Assembly (NCBI GenBank): GCA_001899205.1
Contig: MKVL01000036.1
Span: forward strand, 9,528 to 51,446
Length of the DNA: 41,919 bases
DNA from: Mesorhizobium sp. 65-26
Lineage (GTDB): Bacteria > Pseudomonadota > Alphaproteobacteria > Rhizobiales > Rhizobiaceae
Reading direction: 5' to 3'
Shown here one piece after another: positions 16,354 to 24,545 of this stretch (positions are counted from its first letter, which is position 1; the number at the start of each line of letters is the position of its first letter). The translations under genes were made by a program, and so were the position numbers. The notes below the pieces were generated by a model. The model had not been told where the DNA came from and searched no databases. It worked only from the letters and a program-made list of their open reading frames with translations.

Positions 16354-17210
16354 GATGCCGCACCTCTGAGGAGCGATGCTCCGACCGTTTCGGCGCTGAC
16401 GGCGAACTCCCGCGCGTTCTTCAGGTTGGGTATCTTGCCGCGCGCCGCCTGCGACTGCGCCGGATCGACCTCAGCCACGATCACGGCCGGGGCGTCGTGC
16501 TCGACTTCGGCCAGGATGCGTCCCCATGGATCGACGATCATCGAGTGGCCATAGGTCTCGCGGCCGTCCTCATGCACGCCACCCTGCGCGGCCGCCACCA
16601 GATAGGCGCCGTTTTCGATGGCCCGGGCGCGCAGCAGCACGTGCCAGTGCGCCTCGCCGGTCTGCCGCGTGAACGCGGCGGGCACCGACAAAAGGTTGGC
16701 GCCGGCCAGCGCCTCGGCTCGGAACAGTTGCGGAAAACGCAGATCGTAGCAGACCGCGAAGCCGAGCGTCGCCCCTTCGACGGTCGTCACCACAGCCTTG
16801 GTTCCCGGCTCGTACGTCGCCGACTCGCGCCAGCTCTCGCCGTTGTCGAGGTCGACGTCGAACATGTGGATCTTGTCGTAGGTGGCGCGCAGCTCGCCAT
16901 CCGGTCCGAACAGCAGGGCGCGGTTGGCCAGCTTGCCGTCGGCGCGTAGGATCGCGGTCGAGCCGATATGCAGGAAGATGCCGAGTTCCTTCGCCAGTCG
17001 ACGCGCGGTGGCGACGATGATGTCCTTGTCCTCGGAGGTGAAGGCCGCGGCCTTCTTGTCGCGCACCAGCGCGCCGGTCATTTCCGGCGTCTGGACATAG
17101 CGCGCGCCCTGCCCGGCGGCCTCCCGCACCAGCCGGTCGAGGTCGACGGCATTGCGCTCCGGGCTGGTGCCCGAGCGCATCTGGACAGCGGCTACCTTGA
17201 AAGAACCCAT
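16350..17210 (-). CDS. Carbon-nitrogen hydrolase (nitrilase superfamily, Nit/omega-amidase-like)
   Basis: A 286-residue hydrolase with the Glu-Lys-Cys triad: E in Q-T-P-E-M-T-G (~40), K in Y-D-K-I-H-M-F-D-V-D (~112) and C in F-A-V-C-Y-D-L-R-F-P-Q-L-F-R (~149). This pattern is close to the Nit1/Nit2 branch, which removes damaged deaminated glutathione or hydrolyses alpha-keto-acid amides. ATG 17210 was chosen because GAGGA lies eight bases upstream; an in-frame TTG at 17216 is less likely. It lies 11 bases after grxC and overlaps the DUF1178 gene by four bases. A grxC neighbour fits glutathione repair, which is inference. Confidence 0.9.
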   Translation of the reverse strand: MGSFKVAAVQMRSGTSPERNAVDLDRLVREAAGQGARYVQTPEMTGALVRDKKAAAFTSEDKDIIVATARRLAKELGIFLHIGSTAILRADGKLANRALLFGPDGELRATYDKIHMFDVDLDNGESWRESATYEPGTKAVVTTVEGATLGFAVCYDLRFPQLFRAEALAGANLLSVPAAFTRQTGEAHWHVLLRARAIENGAYLVAAAQGGVHEDGRETYGHSMIVDPWGRILAEVEHDAPAVIVAEVDPAQSQAARGKIPNLKNAREFAVSAETVGASLLRGAAS

Positions 17211-17221
17211 CGTCAAAATCC

Positions 17222-17488
17222 TCAGCTTGTCGGACCGGCGAGCAGCGCGTCGAGCCTGCCCGCGGCGTCCAGATCGTGCAAGTCGTCGCAGCCGCCGACA
17301 TGGGTGTCGCCGATGAAAATCTGCGGGAACGTCGCACGGCCATGCGCGCGGGAGATCATCTCCTGGCGCAGGTCCGGCGAGAAGGATGCGTCATGCTCGG
17401 TATAGGTCACGCCCTTGCGGTCCAGCAGCCGCTTGGCAGCCGTGCAGTAGCCGCACATCATGCGTGTATAGATCGTGACGTCGACCAT
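17222..17488 (-). CDS. grxC: Glutaredoxin 3
   Basis: An 88-residue thiol-disulfide exchange protein. The active site is C-G-Y-C at residues 12-15, a variant of the usual C-P-Y-C. The cis-Pro loop T-F-P-Q-I-F-I (~53-59) and G-G-C-D-D (~65-69) bind glutathione. Length is normal for GrxC. It is 27 bases downstream of comF in the same run. The Gly in place of Pro may change its redox potential, although C-G-Y-C is known in other alphaproteobacterial Grx proteins. Confidence 0.93.
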   Translation of the reverse strand: MVDVTIYTRMMCGYCTAAKRLLDRKGVTYTEHDASFSPDLRQEMISRAHGRATFPQIFIGDTHVGGCDDLHDLDAAGRLDALLAGPTS

Positions 17489-17515
17489 GACGAAATTCCG
17501 TTGTCCGTTGCCGAC

Positions 17516-18334
17516 TTATATAATCGCGGAGTCGTCGGGCCGAAAGTCCCCCGGCAACACCCGCGCGAAGGTCAGCACGTCGACCGCGCCGGCGCCGCCC
17601 TTCTCCAGCGCCTTGGCCACGGCGCGCACCGTGGCGCCGGTCGTGTAGACGTCGTCGACCAGCAGCACCCGCCGTCCAGCTATCTCGATTTCCGCCTCGG
17701 CCGGCACGCGGAAGGCGGCGCGGACGTTTTCCTCACGCTCCTTGCGCTCGAGCCCGACCTGCTGGCGGGTGAGCTTGACGCGGCGCACCGCGGCCGGCGC
17801 GAAAGGCAGCCCGCCGAGGCTCGACACCGCCCGCGCCAGTTCGGCCGACTGGTTGAACTTGCGCTGAAAGAAGCGTCGCCAGTGCAGCGGCACCGGCACC
17901 ACCACGTCTGCATCCGCCACCAGCTCGGCGCCGGCCCGCATCATCCAGCGCGCCATCCATGGCGCGAGGTCGGTGCGATCCTGGTATTTCAGCCCCTGAA
18001 CCATCTGGCGGGCAACGCCCGTATAAGCCACGGCCGCCCGCGCGCGCTGGAAAGGCGGCGGATCGGCGATCGCTTCCGCCGACAGGAAACCCTCCCCCAT
18101 CTCGTGTGAGAAGGGTGTGCCCATCACGGGACACCACGGCCGCTCCAGCAGCCGCAATTTCGGCCAGCACTGGCCACACAACACGCCGGGTTGCGAGACA
18201 TAGCGCCGACAGCCGGCGCAGACCGGCGGAAACAGCAACCGGGCCGGCCATCTGAACGCCGTTCGGGCAAGCCCCTTGATCTCCATGATCGGATCGGCCA
18301 CCTGATGGATCGTCCTTGCGAGCAATTCCAACAT
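17516..18334 (-). CDS. comF: ComF family phosphoribosyltransferase-like protein
   Basis: About 272 residues. An N-terminal four-Cys zinc ribbon (C-A-G-C and C-G-Q-C) precedes a type I phosphoribosyltransferase fold with the PRPP loop V-L-L-V-D-D-V-Y-T-T-G-A-T-V near residue 225. Also visible are V-V-V-P-V-P-L-H and the F-N-Q-S-A-E-L-A motif of ComF. Linked to DNA uptake in other bacteria; its role in non-competent rhizobia is unclear. The start is uncertain: ATG 18334 has a loose AAGGG upstream, and ATG 18286 (M-E-I-K-G) is equally plausible from family alignments I remember. It is divergent from the methyltransferase gene. Confidence 0.88.
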   Translation of the reverse strand: MLELLARTIHQVADPIMEIKGLARTAFRWPARLLFPPVCAGCRRYVSQPGVLCGQCWPKLRLLERPWCPVMGTPFSHEMGEGFLSAEAIADPPPFQRARAAVAYTGVARQMVQGLKYQDRTDLAPWMARWMMRAGAELVADADVVVPVPLHWRRFFQRKFNQSAELARAVSSLGGLPFAPAAVRRVKLTRQQVGLERKEREENVRAAFRVPAEAEIEIAGRRVLLVDDVYTTGATVRAVAKALEKGGAGAVDVLTFARVLPGDFRPDDSAII

Positions 18335-18385
18335 TAATGGACTTGCCCTTCGATAGCATAGGCCCAACAGACAGGAACGCTTCCG

Positions 18386-19258
18386 TTGCAGCCATTGATT
18401 GATACCGCACTATGGCTGGCCCGCAAGCGGCGGGCGCTCGTCCAGGCCGTGCCCGGCGCGGATTTCCTCATGCGCCGGACGGCGGAGGATCTTGCCGACC
18501 GCCTCGGCGCCGTCGAGCGCAGGTTTGAAAAGGCTGCCGTGCTGTTCTGCCAGACACCGGCCGCGGCGGACGTGGTGGCGGCAAGCGGCAAAGTCGCTGA
18601 ATTCGTGCGCGTCGAGGCCGACGCGGCCTTCCTCGTCGGTGGCTTCGGCCAGGTGGCGACGCCCGAGACCATGCCCTTCGAGCCGGAAAGCCTCGATCTC
18701 GTGGTCTCGCTGCTTTCGCTGCAGGCGATGAACGACATTCCGGGCATGCTGGTGCAGATCCGGCGAGCGTTGCGGCCGGACGGCCTTTTCCTCGGCGCCT
18801 TTGCCGGAGCCGGCACTTTGGCCGAACTGCGCGAATGCCTGCTGGCGGCGGAGACGGAACTTCATGGCGGCGCCAGCCCGCGCGTCACCCCATTCACCGA
18901 TGTGCGCGATGCCGGTGCCCTTCTGCAGCGCGCCGGATTTGCGCTGCCGGTGGCCGACGTCGAAACGGTCACGGTGCGTTATGACGATATGTTCGGACTG
19001 ATGGCCGACCTGCGGGCGATGGGCGAGACCAGCGCGCTCGCCGACCGCAGTCGGCGACCCGGGACGCGGGATCTGTTTGCCCGCGCCGCTGAAATCTACG
19101 CGGAGCGCTTCGTGGATGCCGACGGCCGCGTGCGGGCGAGCTTCTCGATCGTATGGCTGTCGGGTTGGGCGCCGGATGCCTCGCAGCAGAAGCCGCTCAA
19201 ACCGGGATCCGCGAAGGTGTCGCTGAAGACGATCCTGGAAAACCCCGGCAACCACTGA
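18386..19258 (+). CDS. SAM-dependent methyltransferase-like protein (BioC/NDUFAF5-like)
   Basis: A 290-residue class I methyltransferase-fold protein. The conserved parts are F-D/E-x-A-A-V-L-F-C near residue 50, the post-motif segment P-E-S-L-D-L-V-V-S-L-L-S-L-Q-A-M-N-D-I-P-G, R-R-A-L-R-P-D-G-L-F-L-G-A-F and the D-V-E-T-V-T-V-R-Y region. This is the layout of alphaproteobacterial relatives of mitochondrial NDUFAF5, which hydroxylates an Arg of complex I. Motif I is weak, in line with that atypical family. The start is TTG 18386 with AGGAA eight bases before it. The exact substrate is not shown by the sequence. Confidence 0.82.
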   Translation: MQPLIDTALWLARKRRALVQAVPGADFLMRRTAEDLADRLGAVERRFEKAAVLFCQTPAAADVVAASGKVAEFVRVEADAAFLVGGFGQVATPETMPFEPESLDLVVSLLSLQAMNDIPGMLVQIRRALRPDGLFLGAFAGAGTLAELRECLLAAETELHGGASPRVTPFTDVRDAGALLQRAGFALPVADVETVTVRYDDMFGLMADLRAMGETSALADRSRRPGTRDLFARAAEIYAERFVDADGRVRASFSIVWLSGWAPDASQQKPLKPGSAKVSLKTILENPGNH

Positions 19259-19288
19259 AGCGAGCCGCCATTTCGCGGCCCCTCGAGG

Positions 19289-19471
19289 TCAGTGCTGGGC
19301 GAAGGCTTCCACAAGCTTGCTGTTGGTGTCGCTGAACAGCCACTGGATGGCGCCAGCGGCCTGGCCGACGCCCGCCACGATCGCCAGGGACAGCACGGTG
19401 ACGATCAGGCCATATTCGATGGCCGTGGCGCCGTTCTCGTCTTTCAGGAACCGTTTCAGCAACATCGCCAT
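19289..19471 (-). CDS. Flp/Fap-type IVb pilin
   Basis: A 60-residue pilin precursor. A short basic leader (M-A-M-L-L-K-R-F-L-K-D-E-N-G) is followed by the prepilin cleavage region G/A-T-A-I-E-Y-G-L-I and one hydrophobic helix, the Flp signature. ATG 19471 has GAGGGG eight bases upstream; the longer open frame above it is not pilin-like. No other tad/cpa assembly genes are in the window, so this is a lone pilin whose secretion machinery must be elsewhere. A possible CtrA-type site lies upstream. Confidence 0.92.
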   Translation of the reverse strand: MAMLLKRFLKDENGATAIEYGLIVTVLSLAIVAGVGQAAGAIQWLFSDTNSKLVEAFAQH

Positions 19472-19508
19472 GACCACCACCCCTCTTGCCGGCAATGATA
19501 GCGCCAAC

Positions 19509-19542
19509 CCGTTAAGAAAGGTTAATGGCACAGGCTTAACGG
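19509..19542. promoter_or_regulatory. TTAA-rich inverted repeat upstream of the Flp pilin gene
   Basis: CCGTTAAG (19509-19516) and CTTAACGG (19535-19542) are perfect inverted arms 18 bp apart. Between them another TTAA at 19522-19525 gives TTAA-N6-TTAA with 19512-19515, one base short of the TTAA-N7-TTAA CtrA consensus. It lies ~40-70 bases before the pilin ATG. Confidence 0.45.
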
Positions 19543-19564
19543 AGAATAAACGAGTGGCTTGGCG

Positions 19565-19870
19565 TCAGCAGTCGCCGCTGGCCCGGCCGTCGGAGCGGAT
19601 GATGCACACCGATGTCGGCTGCGGCTGCAACACGCTTTTGCGCACCGTATAGGTGCTGGCGTGTCCAATGGAGCCGGTCGTCGTCATGTCGAGGTCGACC
19701 GCGAAACTACGGTTGGAACGTGTCTGGCTGTCCAGGAAGGGCGTCGCCACAAGGGCCAGCGCAACGGCGGCGGAGCCGAACAGAAGCGTGACGCGCAGCA
19801 CGCCCATGCCGGCCTCCACGGCGCGAAACCGGTCCGGCCGGATCGAGTCCCAATCCCTTTCGAGGCTCAT
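19565..19870 (-). CDS. Hypothetical single-pass membrane protein next to Flp pilin gene
   Basis: A 101-residue protein with one hydrophobic helix (~24-44, L-R-V-T-L-L-F-G-S-A-A-V-A-L-A) after an acidic N-terminus. A ~55-residue outer part has two Cys near the end (S-V-C-I-I-R-S-D-G-R-A-S-G-D-C). AGGAG lies seven bases before ATG. I know of no function. It is 93 bases upstream of the pilin gene on the same strand, and the terminal Cys pair could form a disulfide in the periplasm. Confidence 0.75.
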   Translation of the reverse strand: MSLERDWDSIRPDRFRAVEAGMGVLRVTLLFGSAAVALALVATPFLDSQTRSNRSFAVDLDMTTTGSIGHASTYTVRKSVLQPQPTSVCIIRSDGRASGDC

Positions 19871-20008
19871 GAAGCTGCTCCTGCGATCGGCGCTGTGGCC
19901 ACAATGCCGCGTTGCTTCAATTTTTCATGGTTAGATAAATCTTCTGTTAACGCTGAGATCGGGCGCGTGCCGAGGCGAGGTGCCGGGCGCCTTTGGGCGG
20001 CGCGCGCC

Positions 20009-20428
20009 TTACAGGAGGTCGATCAGGAACTGGATCAGCGGCGCATCCGCTGGCGGCATCGGATAGTCGCGCATCTGCTTCGGCCGCACCCATTTCAACG
20101 CCTGCCCTTCCCTGGGCGTGGCGATGCCGCGGAAGCGGCGGCAGACGAAGAGCGGCATCAAGAGGTGGAAGTCGTCATAGCTGTGGCTGGCAAAGGTAAG
20201 CGGCGCCAGGCACGGGATCTCGGTCTCTATGCCGATCTCTTCCTGCAGTTCGCGGATCAGGCATTGTTCCGGCGTCTCGCCGGGCTCGACCTTGCCGCCC
20301 GGGAATTCCCAGAGGCCGGCGAGTTGCTTGCCCGGCGGACGCTGAGCGAGCAGCACGCGGCCATCGGTGTCGACCAGGGCGCAGGCCGCGACCAGGAGCA
20401 GGCGTTTGGGTGACTTGATCTCGCTCAT
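20009..20428 (-). CDS. mutT: Nudix hydrolase, MutT (8-oxo-dGTP diphosphatase)
   Basis: A 139-residue enzyme that hydrolyses 8-oxo-dGTP to prevent A:T to C:G mutation. The Nudix box begins G-G-K-V-E-P-G-E-T at ~45 and continues to R-E-L-Q-E-E-I-G-I (~60-68), matching G-x5-E-x7-R-E-x2-E-E-x-G. W-E-F-P-G-G is typical of MutT. The end L-I-Q-F-L-I-D-L-L also fits. ATG 20428 overlaps the GNAT gene by four bases (20425-20428). The longer open frame upstream is antisense-like read-through of that gene. Confidence 0.92.
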   Translation of the reverse strand: MSEIKSPKRLLLVAACALVDTDGRVLLAQRPPGKQLAGLWEFPGGKVEPGETPEQCLIRELQEEIGIETEIPCLAPLTFASHSYDDFHLLMPLFVCRRFRGIATPREGQALKWVRPKQMRDYPMPPADAPLIQFLIDLL

Positions 20429-21195
20429 GCGCCCGGTGGCCGTCTGTAGTGGTAGCGATAGACCTCCTCGAAGCCCATCGACCGGTAGAGCGCCAGCGCC
20501 GGAGCATTGCTCGCCTCGACCTGAAGCCAGGCCTCGCGCGCGCCGCGCAGCCTGGCCCATTTCAGCGCCGACAGGATGAGGTTGCGGCCATGACCCCTGT
20601 TGCGCGCCGCCTTCGCGGTGGCGACCTCGAACAGGCCTGCCAGGTCGCCGTCATGAACGCAGATCAGTGTCGCCAGCGGCTCGCTTCCCTCCTCGAGCAC
20701 GAACAGGCCCGCCTCGGGCTGGATGGCGCCGATGATCTCGGACAGGCCGGGCCGAAGCGCGACGTCGGAGCCGCTCACCTTCAGCGACGCGCCGATGAAG
20801 CGGCCGATATCCTTCAGCGGAATCTGGTCCATGGCGCCGCTGAGCTGCGCGTCGGCCAGCGGCAGGCGCATGACCAGGGATTCATCGAACCGGCTCCAGC
20901 CCTCGCGGTCGAGATAGGCGGCAAGATCAGGCCCGGAGAGCGGCGACATGCGGAAGGTCAGCGGCCGGCCATAGGCATCGAAGCGGCGGCTGGCGCGGCC
21001 GATGCGGTCGGCCATGTGCTGGATATCGCCCGGGTCGAGCGGATTGACCGAATTCAAACGCTTGGCGGGATGGCCGGCCGTCAGCCGCACCACCCAGGTG
21101 CCGTCATAGTGGACCGCCGCCGCCGGCCATGCGCGGAAACCCGCCGCCTCGTAGCGGCGCACGATCGCCAGAACGCTTGCGGGATGCCTGGACAC
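20425..21195 (-). CDS. GNAT family N-acetyltransferase
   Basis: About 256 residues. The C-terminal half (~120-256) is a GNAT fold: motif A around A-T-A-K-A-A-R-N-R-G-H-G-R-N-L-I, and the late N-A-P-A-L-A-L-Y-R-S-M-G-F-E-E-V-Y-R-Y-H-Y-R-R acetyl-CoA/substrate motif. The N-terminal half has the H-P-A-K-R-L-N-S-V-N-P-L-D motif of this rhizobial subgroup. The start is placed at GTG 21195, 11 bases after the argJ stop, because conserved N-terminal sequence begins there; TTG 21198 is also possible. It is co-transcribed with argJ and mutT. The substrate is unknown. Confidence 0.85.
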   Translation of the reverse strand: MSRHPASVLAIVRRYEAAGFRAWPAAAVHYDGTWVVRLTAGHPAKRLNSVNPLDPGDIQHMADRIGRASRRFDAYGRPLTFRMSPLSGPDLAAYLDREGWSRFDESLVMRLPLADAQLSGAMDQIPLKDIGRFIGASLKVSGSDVALRPGLSEIIGAIQPEAGLFVLEEGSEPLATLICVHDGDLAGLFEVATAKAARNRGHGRNLILSALKWARLRGAREAWLQVEASNAPALALYRSMGFEEVYRYHYRRPPGA

Positions 21196-21206
21196 CAATT
21201 TCCCGT

Positions 21207-22448
21207 TCAGCTCCGATAGTCGCCGTTGATGGCGACGTATTCCTTGGTCAGGTCGCAGGTCCATACCGTGGCCTTGCCGCGGCCGATGCCCAGATCGGCG
21301 CGGATGCGGATATCGTCCCGCTTCATGTAGGCCGAGGTCGCTGCCTCGGAATAGGCGGGATCGCGCTCGCCCTGATGCGCGAGGCGATTGTCGCCGAACC
21401 AGATCGACAGCAGGTCGCGATCTGCGGGCTCCCCGGACTTGCCGACGGCCATGACGACGCGGCCCCAATTGGCGTCCTCGCCGGCGACCGCCGTCTTGAC
21501 CAGCGGCGAATTGGCGATCGACAGCGCGACGCGCTTTGCCGAGCGCGCCGACTTGGCGCCGGTCACGGTGACCTCGACCTGCTTGCGCGCGCCTTCGCCG
21601 TCGCGCACCACCTGCAGCGCCAGCGACTTCAGGATCTTGCCGAGCGCGCGGCGGAACGCGCCTAGGCGGGCGTCCTTGGGATCGGTGATCTCCGGCGCGC
21701 CGCGCTTGGCCGCCTTGCCGGTGGCGAACAGCAGCAGCGTGTCGCTGGTCGAGGTGTCGCTGTCGACGGTCACGGCGTTGAAGGTCTTGGCCGTGCCCCG
21801 CGACAGGAGGTCCTGCAGCACCGGCGCGGCGATCGGCGCGTCGGTGGCGACGAAGGAAAGCATCGTCGCCATGTCGGGCGCGATCATGCCGGCGCCCTTG
21901 GCGATGCCGTTGATGGTGACGTCGGTATCGCCGAGCTTCACCGTGGCGGTGGCCACCTTGGGATAGGTGTCCGTGGTCATGATCGCCTTGGCGGCCTCGG
22001 TCCACAAATCGGACTTGCCGTCCTTGACCATGCCGGCGAGCAGATGGCTGAACTTGCCGGTATCGAGCGGCTCGCCGATGACACCCGTCGAGGCCAGGAA
22101 GACTTCGCCGGCCGAGCAGCCCGCCGCCTTGGACGCCGCCTCGCCGGTCAGCGCGGTGGATTCGCGACCCTTCTTGCCGGTGAAGGCGTTGGCGTTGCCG
22201 GAGTTGACGACCAGAACCCGGGCCTTGCCGGCCGCGAGATTCTGCCGGCAGTAATCGACTGGGGCCGACGGGCATTTCGACCGCGTGAAGACGCCGGCGA
22301 CGGCGGTGCCCGGTTCGAAGACCATGGCGAGCAGGTCGGTGCGGTTCTTGTATTTGATGCCCGCCTCGGCGGTGGCGATGCGCACGCCTTCGATGGCCGG
22401 CATCTTGGGATATTTCTTGGGTGCTAGCGGCGAAATCGTAGCGGACAT
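21207..22448 (-). CDS. argJ: Bifunctional glutamate N-acetyltransferase / amino-acid acetyltransferase
   Basis: A 413-residue enzyme of the cyclic arginine pathway that moves acetyl from N-acetylornithine to glutamate. It self-cleaves at the conserved Thr in [14 protein letters not shown] (~183-196, cut just before T-M-L) to give alpha and beta chains. Other family segments are [23 protein letters not shown] and the terminal [14 protein letters not shown] 22448 has GAGG six bases upstream. It heads the argJ-GNAT-mutT run. Confidence 0.96.
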   Translation of the reverse strand: MSATISPLAPKKYPKMPAIEGVRIATAEAGIKYKNRTDLLAMVFEPGTAVAGVFTRSKCPSAPVDYCRQNLAAGKARVLVVNSGNANAFTGKKGRESTALTGEAASKAAGCSAGEVFLASTGVIGEPLDTGKFSHLLAGMVKDGKSDLWTEAAKAIMTTDTYPKVATATVKLGDTDVTINGIAKGAGMIAPDMATMLSFVATDAPIAAPVLQDLLSRGTAKTFNAVTVDSDTSTSDTLLLFATGKAAKRGAPEITDPKDARLGAFRRALGKILKSLALQVVRDGEGARKQVEVTVTGAKSARSAKRVALSIANSPLVKTAVAGEDANWGRVVMAVGKSGEPADRDLLSIWFGDNRLAHQGERDPAYSEAATSAYMKRDDIRIRADLGIGRGKATVWTCDLTKEYVAINGDYRS

Positions 22449-22563
22449 CAGGAACCTCGGGGCGGCGAAAATCGCAGGGGAAGCGCCGATTTGCCTGATA
22501 CGGAGCGTCGGCGCAAGGCGTTTTCGGTGCCCACGCCGGTGGGAAGGCCCCGGTTCCGCCCCC

Positions 22564-22809
22564 TCACTTCCCGATCACCGGGTTGATGAAACGCGCAAAT
22601 GCCTTCTGCACGCCGGGAATAAGGCCCCAGATCATGATCGTGACCATGACCGGCGCTACCACCAGCGTGCGTTGCCAGATCGGCCAGTCCCCGGTCAGCG
22701 GCAGGACCACATAGAGTATCCCCGTGATCAGCGGATAGGCGCCGGCCAGGACCAGCAGCGCGAAGCGTGGACGCGAGAAACGGGTGGCGGCGAGACGGTG
22801 GGACGACAT
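22564..22809 (-). CDS. Small two-helix membrane protein divergent from TetR
   Basis: An 81-residue protein with a basic N-terminus ([15 protein letters not shown]) and two hydrophobic helices (~17-38 and ~46-66). The loop between them holds the Leu-Pro-Leu and Asp-Trp residues, and the end is F-I-N-P-V-I-G-K. It looks like a proteobacterial two-helix family of unknown function often found with TetR regulators. ATG 22809 is chosen; ATG 22821 is also in frame. The TetR-type repeats begin 18 bases upstream of this start. Confidence 0.72.
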   Translation of the reverse strand: MSSHRLAATRFSRPRFALLVLAGAYPLITGILYVVLPLTGDWPIWQRTLVVAPVMVTIMIWGLIPGVQKAFARFINPVIGK

Positions 22810-22826
22810 GGTGCACCTCATCGATA

Positions 22827-22868
22827 CGGAACGTTTCGTTAAATAAAACGACCCGTTTCGTTTCGTCA
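22827..22868. promoter_or_regulatory. TTTCGTT-repeat operator region for TetR
   Basis: CGGAACGTTTCG (22827-22838) is a 12-bp near palindrome. TCGTT (22836-22840) and AACGA (22847-22851) are inverted around six A/T bases. A further CGTTTCGTTTCG copy lies at 22855-22866. The clustered A-C-G-A-A-A-C-G motif is typical of TetR sites and lies between the divergent genes. Confidence 0.6.
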
Positions 22869-22915
22869 AGAGGCGGTGTATGGATAGGCGGATTCTTTGC
22901 CGAGAAAGGACGTCG

Positions 22916-23515
22916 ATGGCCCAGCCCGCCGATACCGCGCGCAAGTCGATCGGCGCGCGACGCAACCCCGCCAGCGCGGACGCCATCCTCGACGCCGCCG
23001 AGGCAGTGCTGGTCGAGGCAGGCTATTCCGGCTTCTCCATCGAGGCGGTGGCGCGCCGCGCGCGGGCCGGCAAGCCGACGATCTACCGCTGGTGGCCGAG
23101 CAAGGCGGCGCTGCTTTTCGACGTCTACCAGCGGCAGAAGCGCGTCGACACGCCGGATACGGGCAACCTGGAAAAGGACCTGGTCGGCTTTCTCGACAGC
23201 CTGTTCGAGCATTGGCGCTCGACACCCTCGGGCAACATCTTCCGTTCGTTGATCGCCGAGGCGCAATCCGATGACGGCGCGGCGGCAGCGTTGGCAGACT
23301 ATGCCGCCGGCCGCCGGGTGACCACTGGCCGGATGATCGAGCGCGCCAAGGCGCGTGGCGAGGTGCGGTCTGACGTCGACGCCGTTCTCGTCGCCGACAT
23401 GGTCGCCTCCTTCGCCTGGACCCACCTCCTGACCAACCGGCTGAATGGCGAGGAGGCGGCTATACGCGGCGCCGTCCGCTATATATTACAAGGCATCCTT
23501 GATCATCGCGCATAG
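22916..23515 (+). CDS. TetR/AcrR-family transcriptional regulator
   Basis: A 199-residue repressor. The N-terminal helix-turn-helix (~20-65) shows A-I-L-D-A-A-E-A-V-L-V-E-A-G-Y, F-S-I-E-A-V-A-R-R-A-R-A-G-K-P-T-I-Y-R-W-W-P-S-K-A-A-L. The rest is the ligand-binding helical domain of the C-terminal TetR_C-11-like type, with R-S-L-I-A-E-A-Q and a G-E-V-R-S-D-V-D segment. ATG 22916 has AAAGGA five bases upstream; ATG 22880 is an alternative. It likely represses the divergent small membrane gene and itself, and perhaps the glycosyltransferase 19 bases downstream. Confidence 0.88.
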   Translation: MAQPADTARKSIGARRNPASADAILDAAEAVLVEAGYSGFSIEAVARRARAGKPTIYRWWPSKAALLFDVYQRQKRVDTPDTGNLEKDLVGFLDSLFEHWRSTPSGNIFRSLIAEAQSDDGAAAALADYAAGRRVTTGRMIERAKARGEVRSDVDAVLVADMVASFAWTHLLTNRLNGEEAAIRGAVRYILQGILDHRA

Positions 23516-23534
23516 CTCCGGGGGGAACGGCGGC

Positions 23535-24479
23535 TTGATCGATCCTGCATCACCAGTGCTGCCTGTCAGCCTGATCATGGTTTCCGACTATCTCACGCCG
23601 GACGGCGACGAGGAGTTGCGCCGTTCGCTGCGGGCCTACGCGGACGATCCACGGGGCTCTCCTGGCGAGATCGTCATCATGCTGCCCAAAGGCACGGGGT
23701 CCGTCATTGCCGCCGAATTCGGAGGGAAAAGCGCGTTCCTGTGCCCCTCGGTGATCGTGGCGACGCACGACAGCGACGAGTCCTCCCAGTTGAAGGATGC
23801 CGCGCTGGCCTATTGCCGTTTCGATCTTGTCGCGGTGGTCGAGGCCGACTGCATGCCGCGCCCGGGCTGGTTGGCCATCCTCCACGAGGCTGTCGAGCGG
23901 ACGCCGGCGATAGAGGCGATTTCCGGACGCACCAGCTACGGCGAGGAGAGCATGATGCTGCGGGTGATGTCGCTGCTCGATCGCGGCTTCATCGAGCGCC
24001 GCGACCGGCACGGCAGGATCATCCATGTCTCCAACAACGGCGCGCTCTATCGCCGCTCCGTGCTTGAACGCTATCGCTTCGAGGCCAATCACGGCCCGTT
24101 CGTCAGCTCGCACCTTCGCCAACACGCCATGCTCGACGACGGCGTGAGAATGGAGATCGCCACCGAGGCTGTCTCCGTTCACGCCTATGAGGGTCTGGCC
24201 TTCATCTGGGACGTCAGGCGCAACAAGGGCTATCAGTACGCCCGCATGGAGTTGCGAAAACCGCGCCGGCGCTCGCGCATCGGCCTCGCCCTGCGCGCCG
24301 TGGCGACCTCGTTCAAGGAGAACCGGCAGACCGCGCAGGCGGTCGGCGGCGAGTTCTGCCGCCGCGTCGACTGGCCGCTGTTCTGGATGATGATGCTGCT
24401 GGTCAGGCTGCCGGAATTCAGCGGCGCGCTCGCCGCCGGCGATCCGGCGACCTTCAAGGCCTCGACGCACTATCGCTAG
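23535..24479 (+). CDS. Glycosyltransferase family 2-like protein
   Basis: About 314 residues with a GT-A fold. The N-terminal beta strand V-S-L-I-M-V-S-D-Y, the D-L-V-A-V-V-E-A-D-C-M-P-R-P-G-W acidic metal/nucleotide-sugar motif (~100-115) and S-N-N-G-A-L-Y-R-R-S-V are visible. There is no signal peptide. A hydrophobic stretch W-P-L-F-W-M-M-M-L-L-V near the end may touch the membrane. TTG 23535 is preferred because GGGGGGA lies eight bases before it; ATG 23577 is the alternative. The sugar and acceptor are unknown. It is only 19 bases after the TetR gene, so co-expression is likely. Confidence 0.8.
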   Translation: MIDPASPVLPVSLIMVSDYLTPDGDEELRRSLRAYADDPRGSPGEIVIMLPKGTGSVIAAEFGGKSAFLCPSVIVATHDSDESSQLKDAALAYCRFDLVAVVEADCMPRPGWLAILHEAVERTPAIEAISGRTSYGEESMMLRVMSLLDRGFIERRDRHGRIIHVSNNGALYRRSVLERYRFEANHGPFVSSHLRQHAMLDDGVRMEIATEAVSVHAYEGLAFIWDVRRNKGYQYARMELRKPRRRSRIGLALRAVATSFKENRQTAQAVGGEFCRRVDWPLFWMMMLLVRLPEFSGALAAGDPATFKASTHYR

Positions 24480-24498
24480 AGCAGGCACCAGATAGCGA

Positions 24499-24520
24499 AA
24501 GGGCGCCGCGCGGCGCCCTT
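24499..24520. terminator. Perfect 22-bp palindromic terminator
   Basis: AAGGGCGCCGC is followed immediately by its exact reverse complement. It lies between the convergent glycosyltransferase and ppiC stops. The A-run before and T-pair after are short, but the stem is very strong and works in both directions. Confidence 0.7.
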
Positions 24521-24545
24521 GCATGTTCAGGTTGGTCGCGGCGGA

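Noticed and set aside
20425-22275. Apparent 616-residue fusion of an Arg/Gly-rich region to the GNAT domain
   Set aside because: The N-terminal part is argJ read in another frame. argJ is complete to its own stop at 21207, so the GNAT gene starts near 21195.
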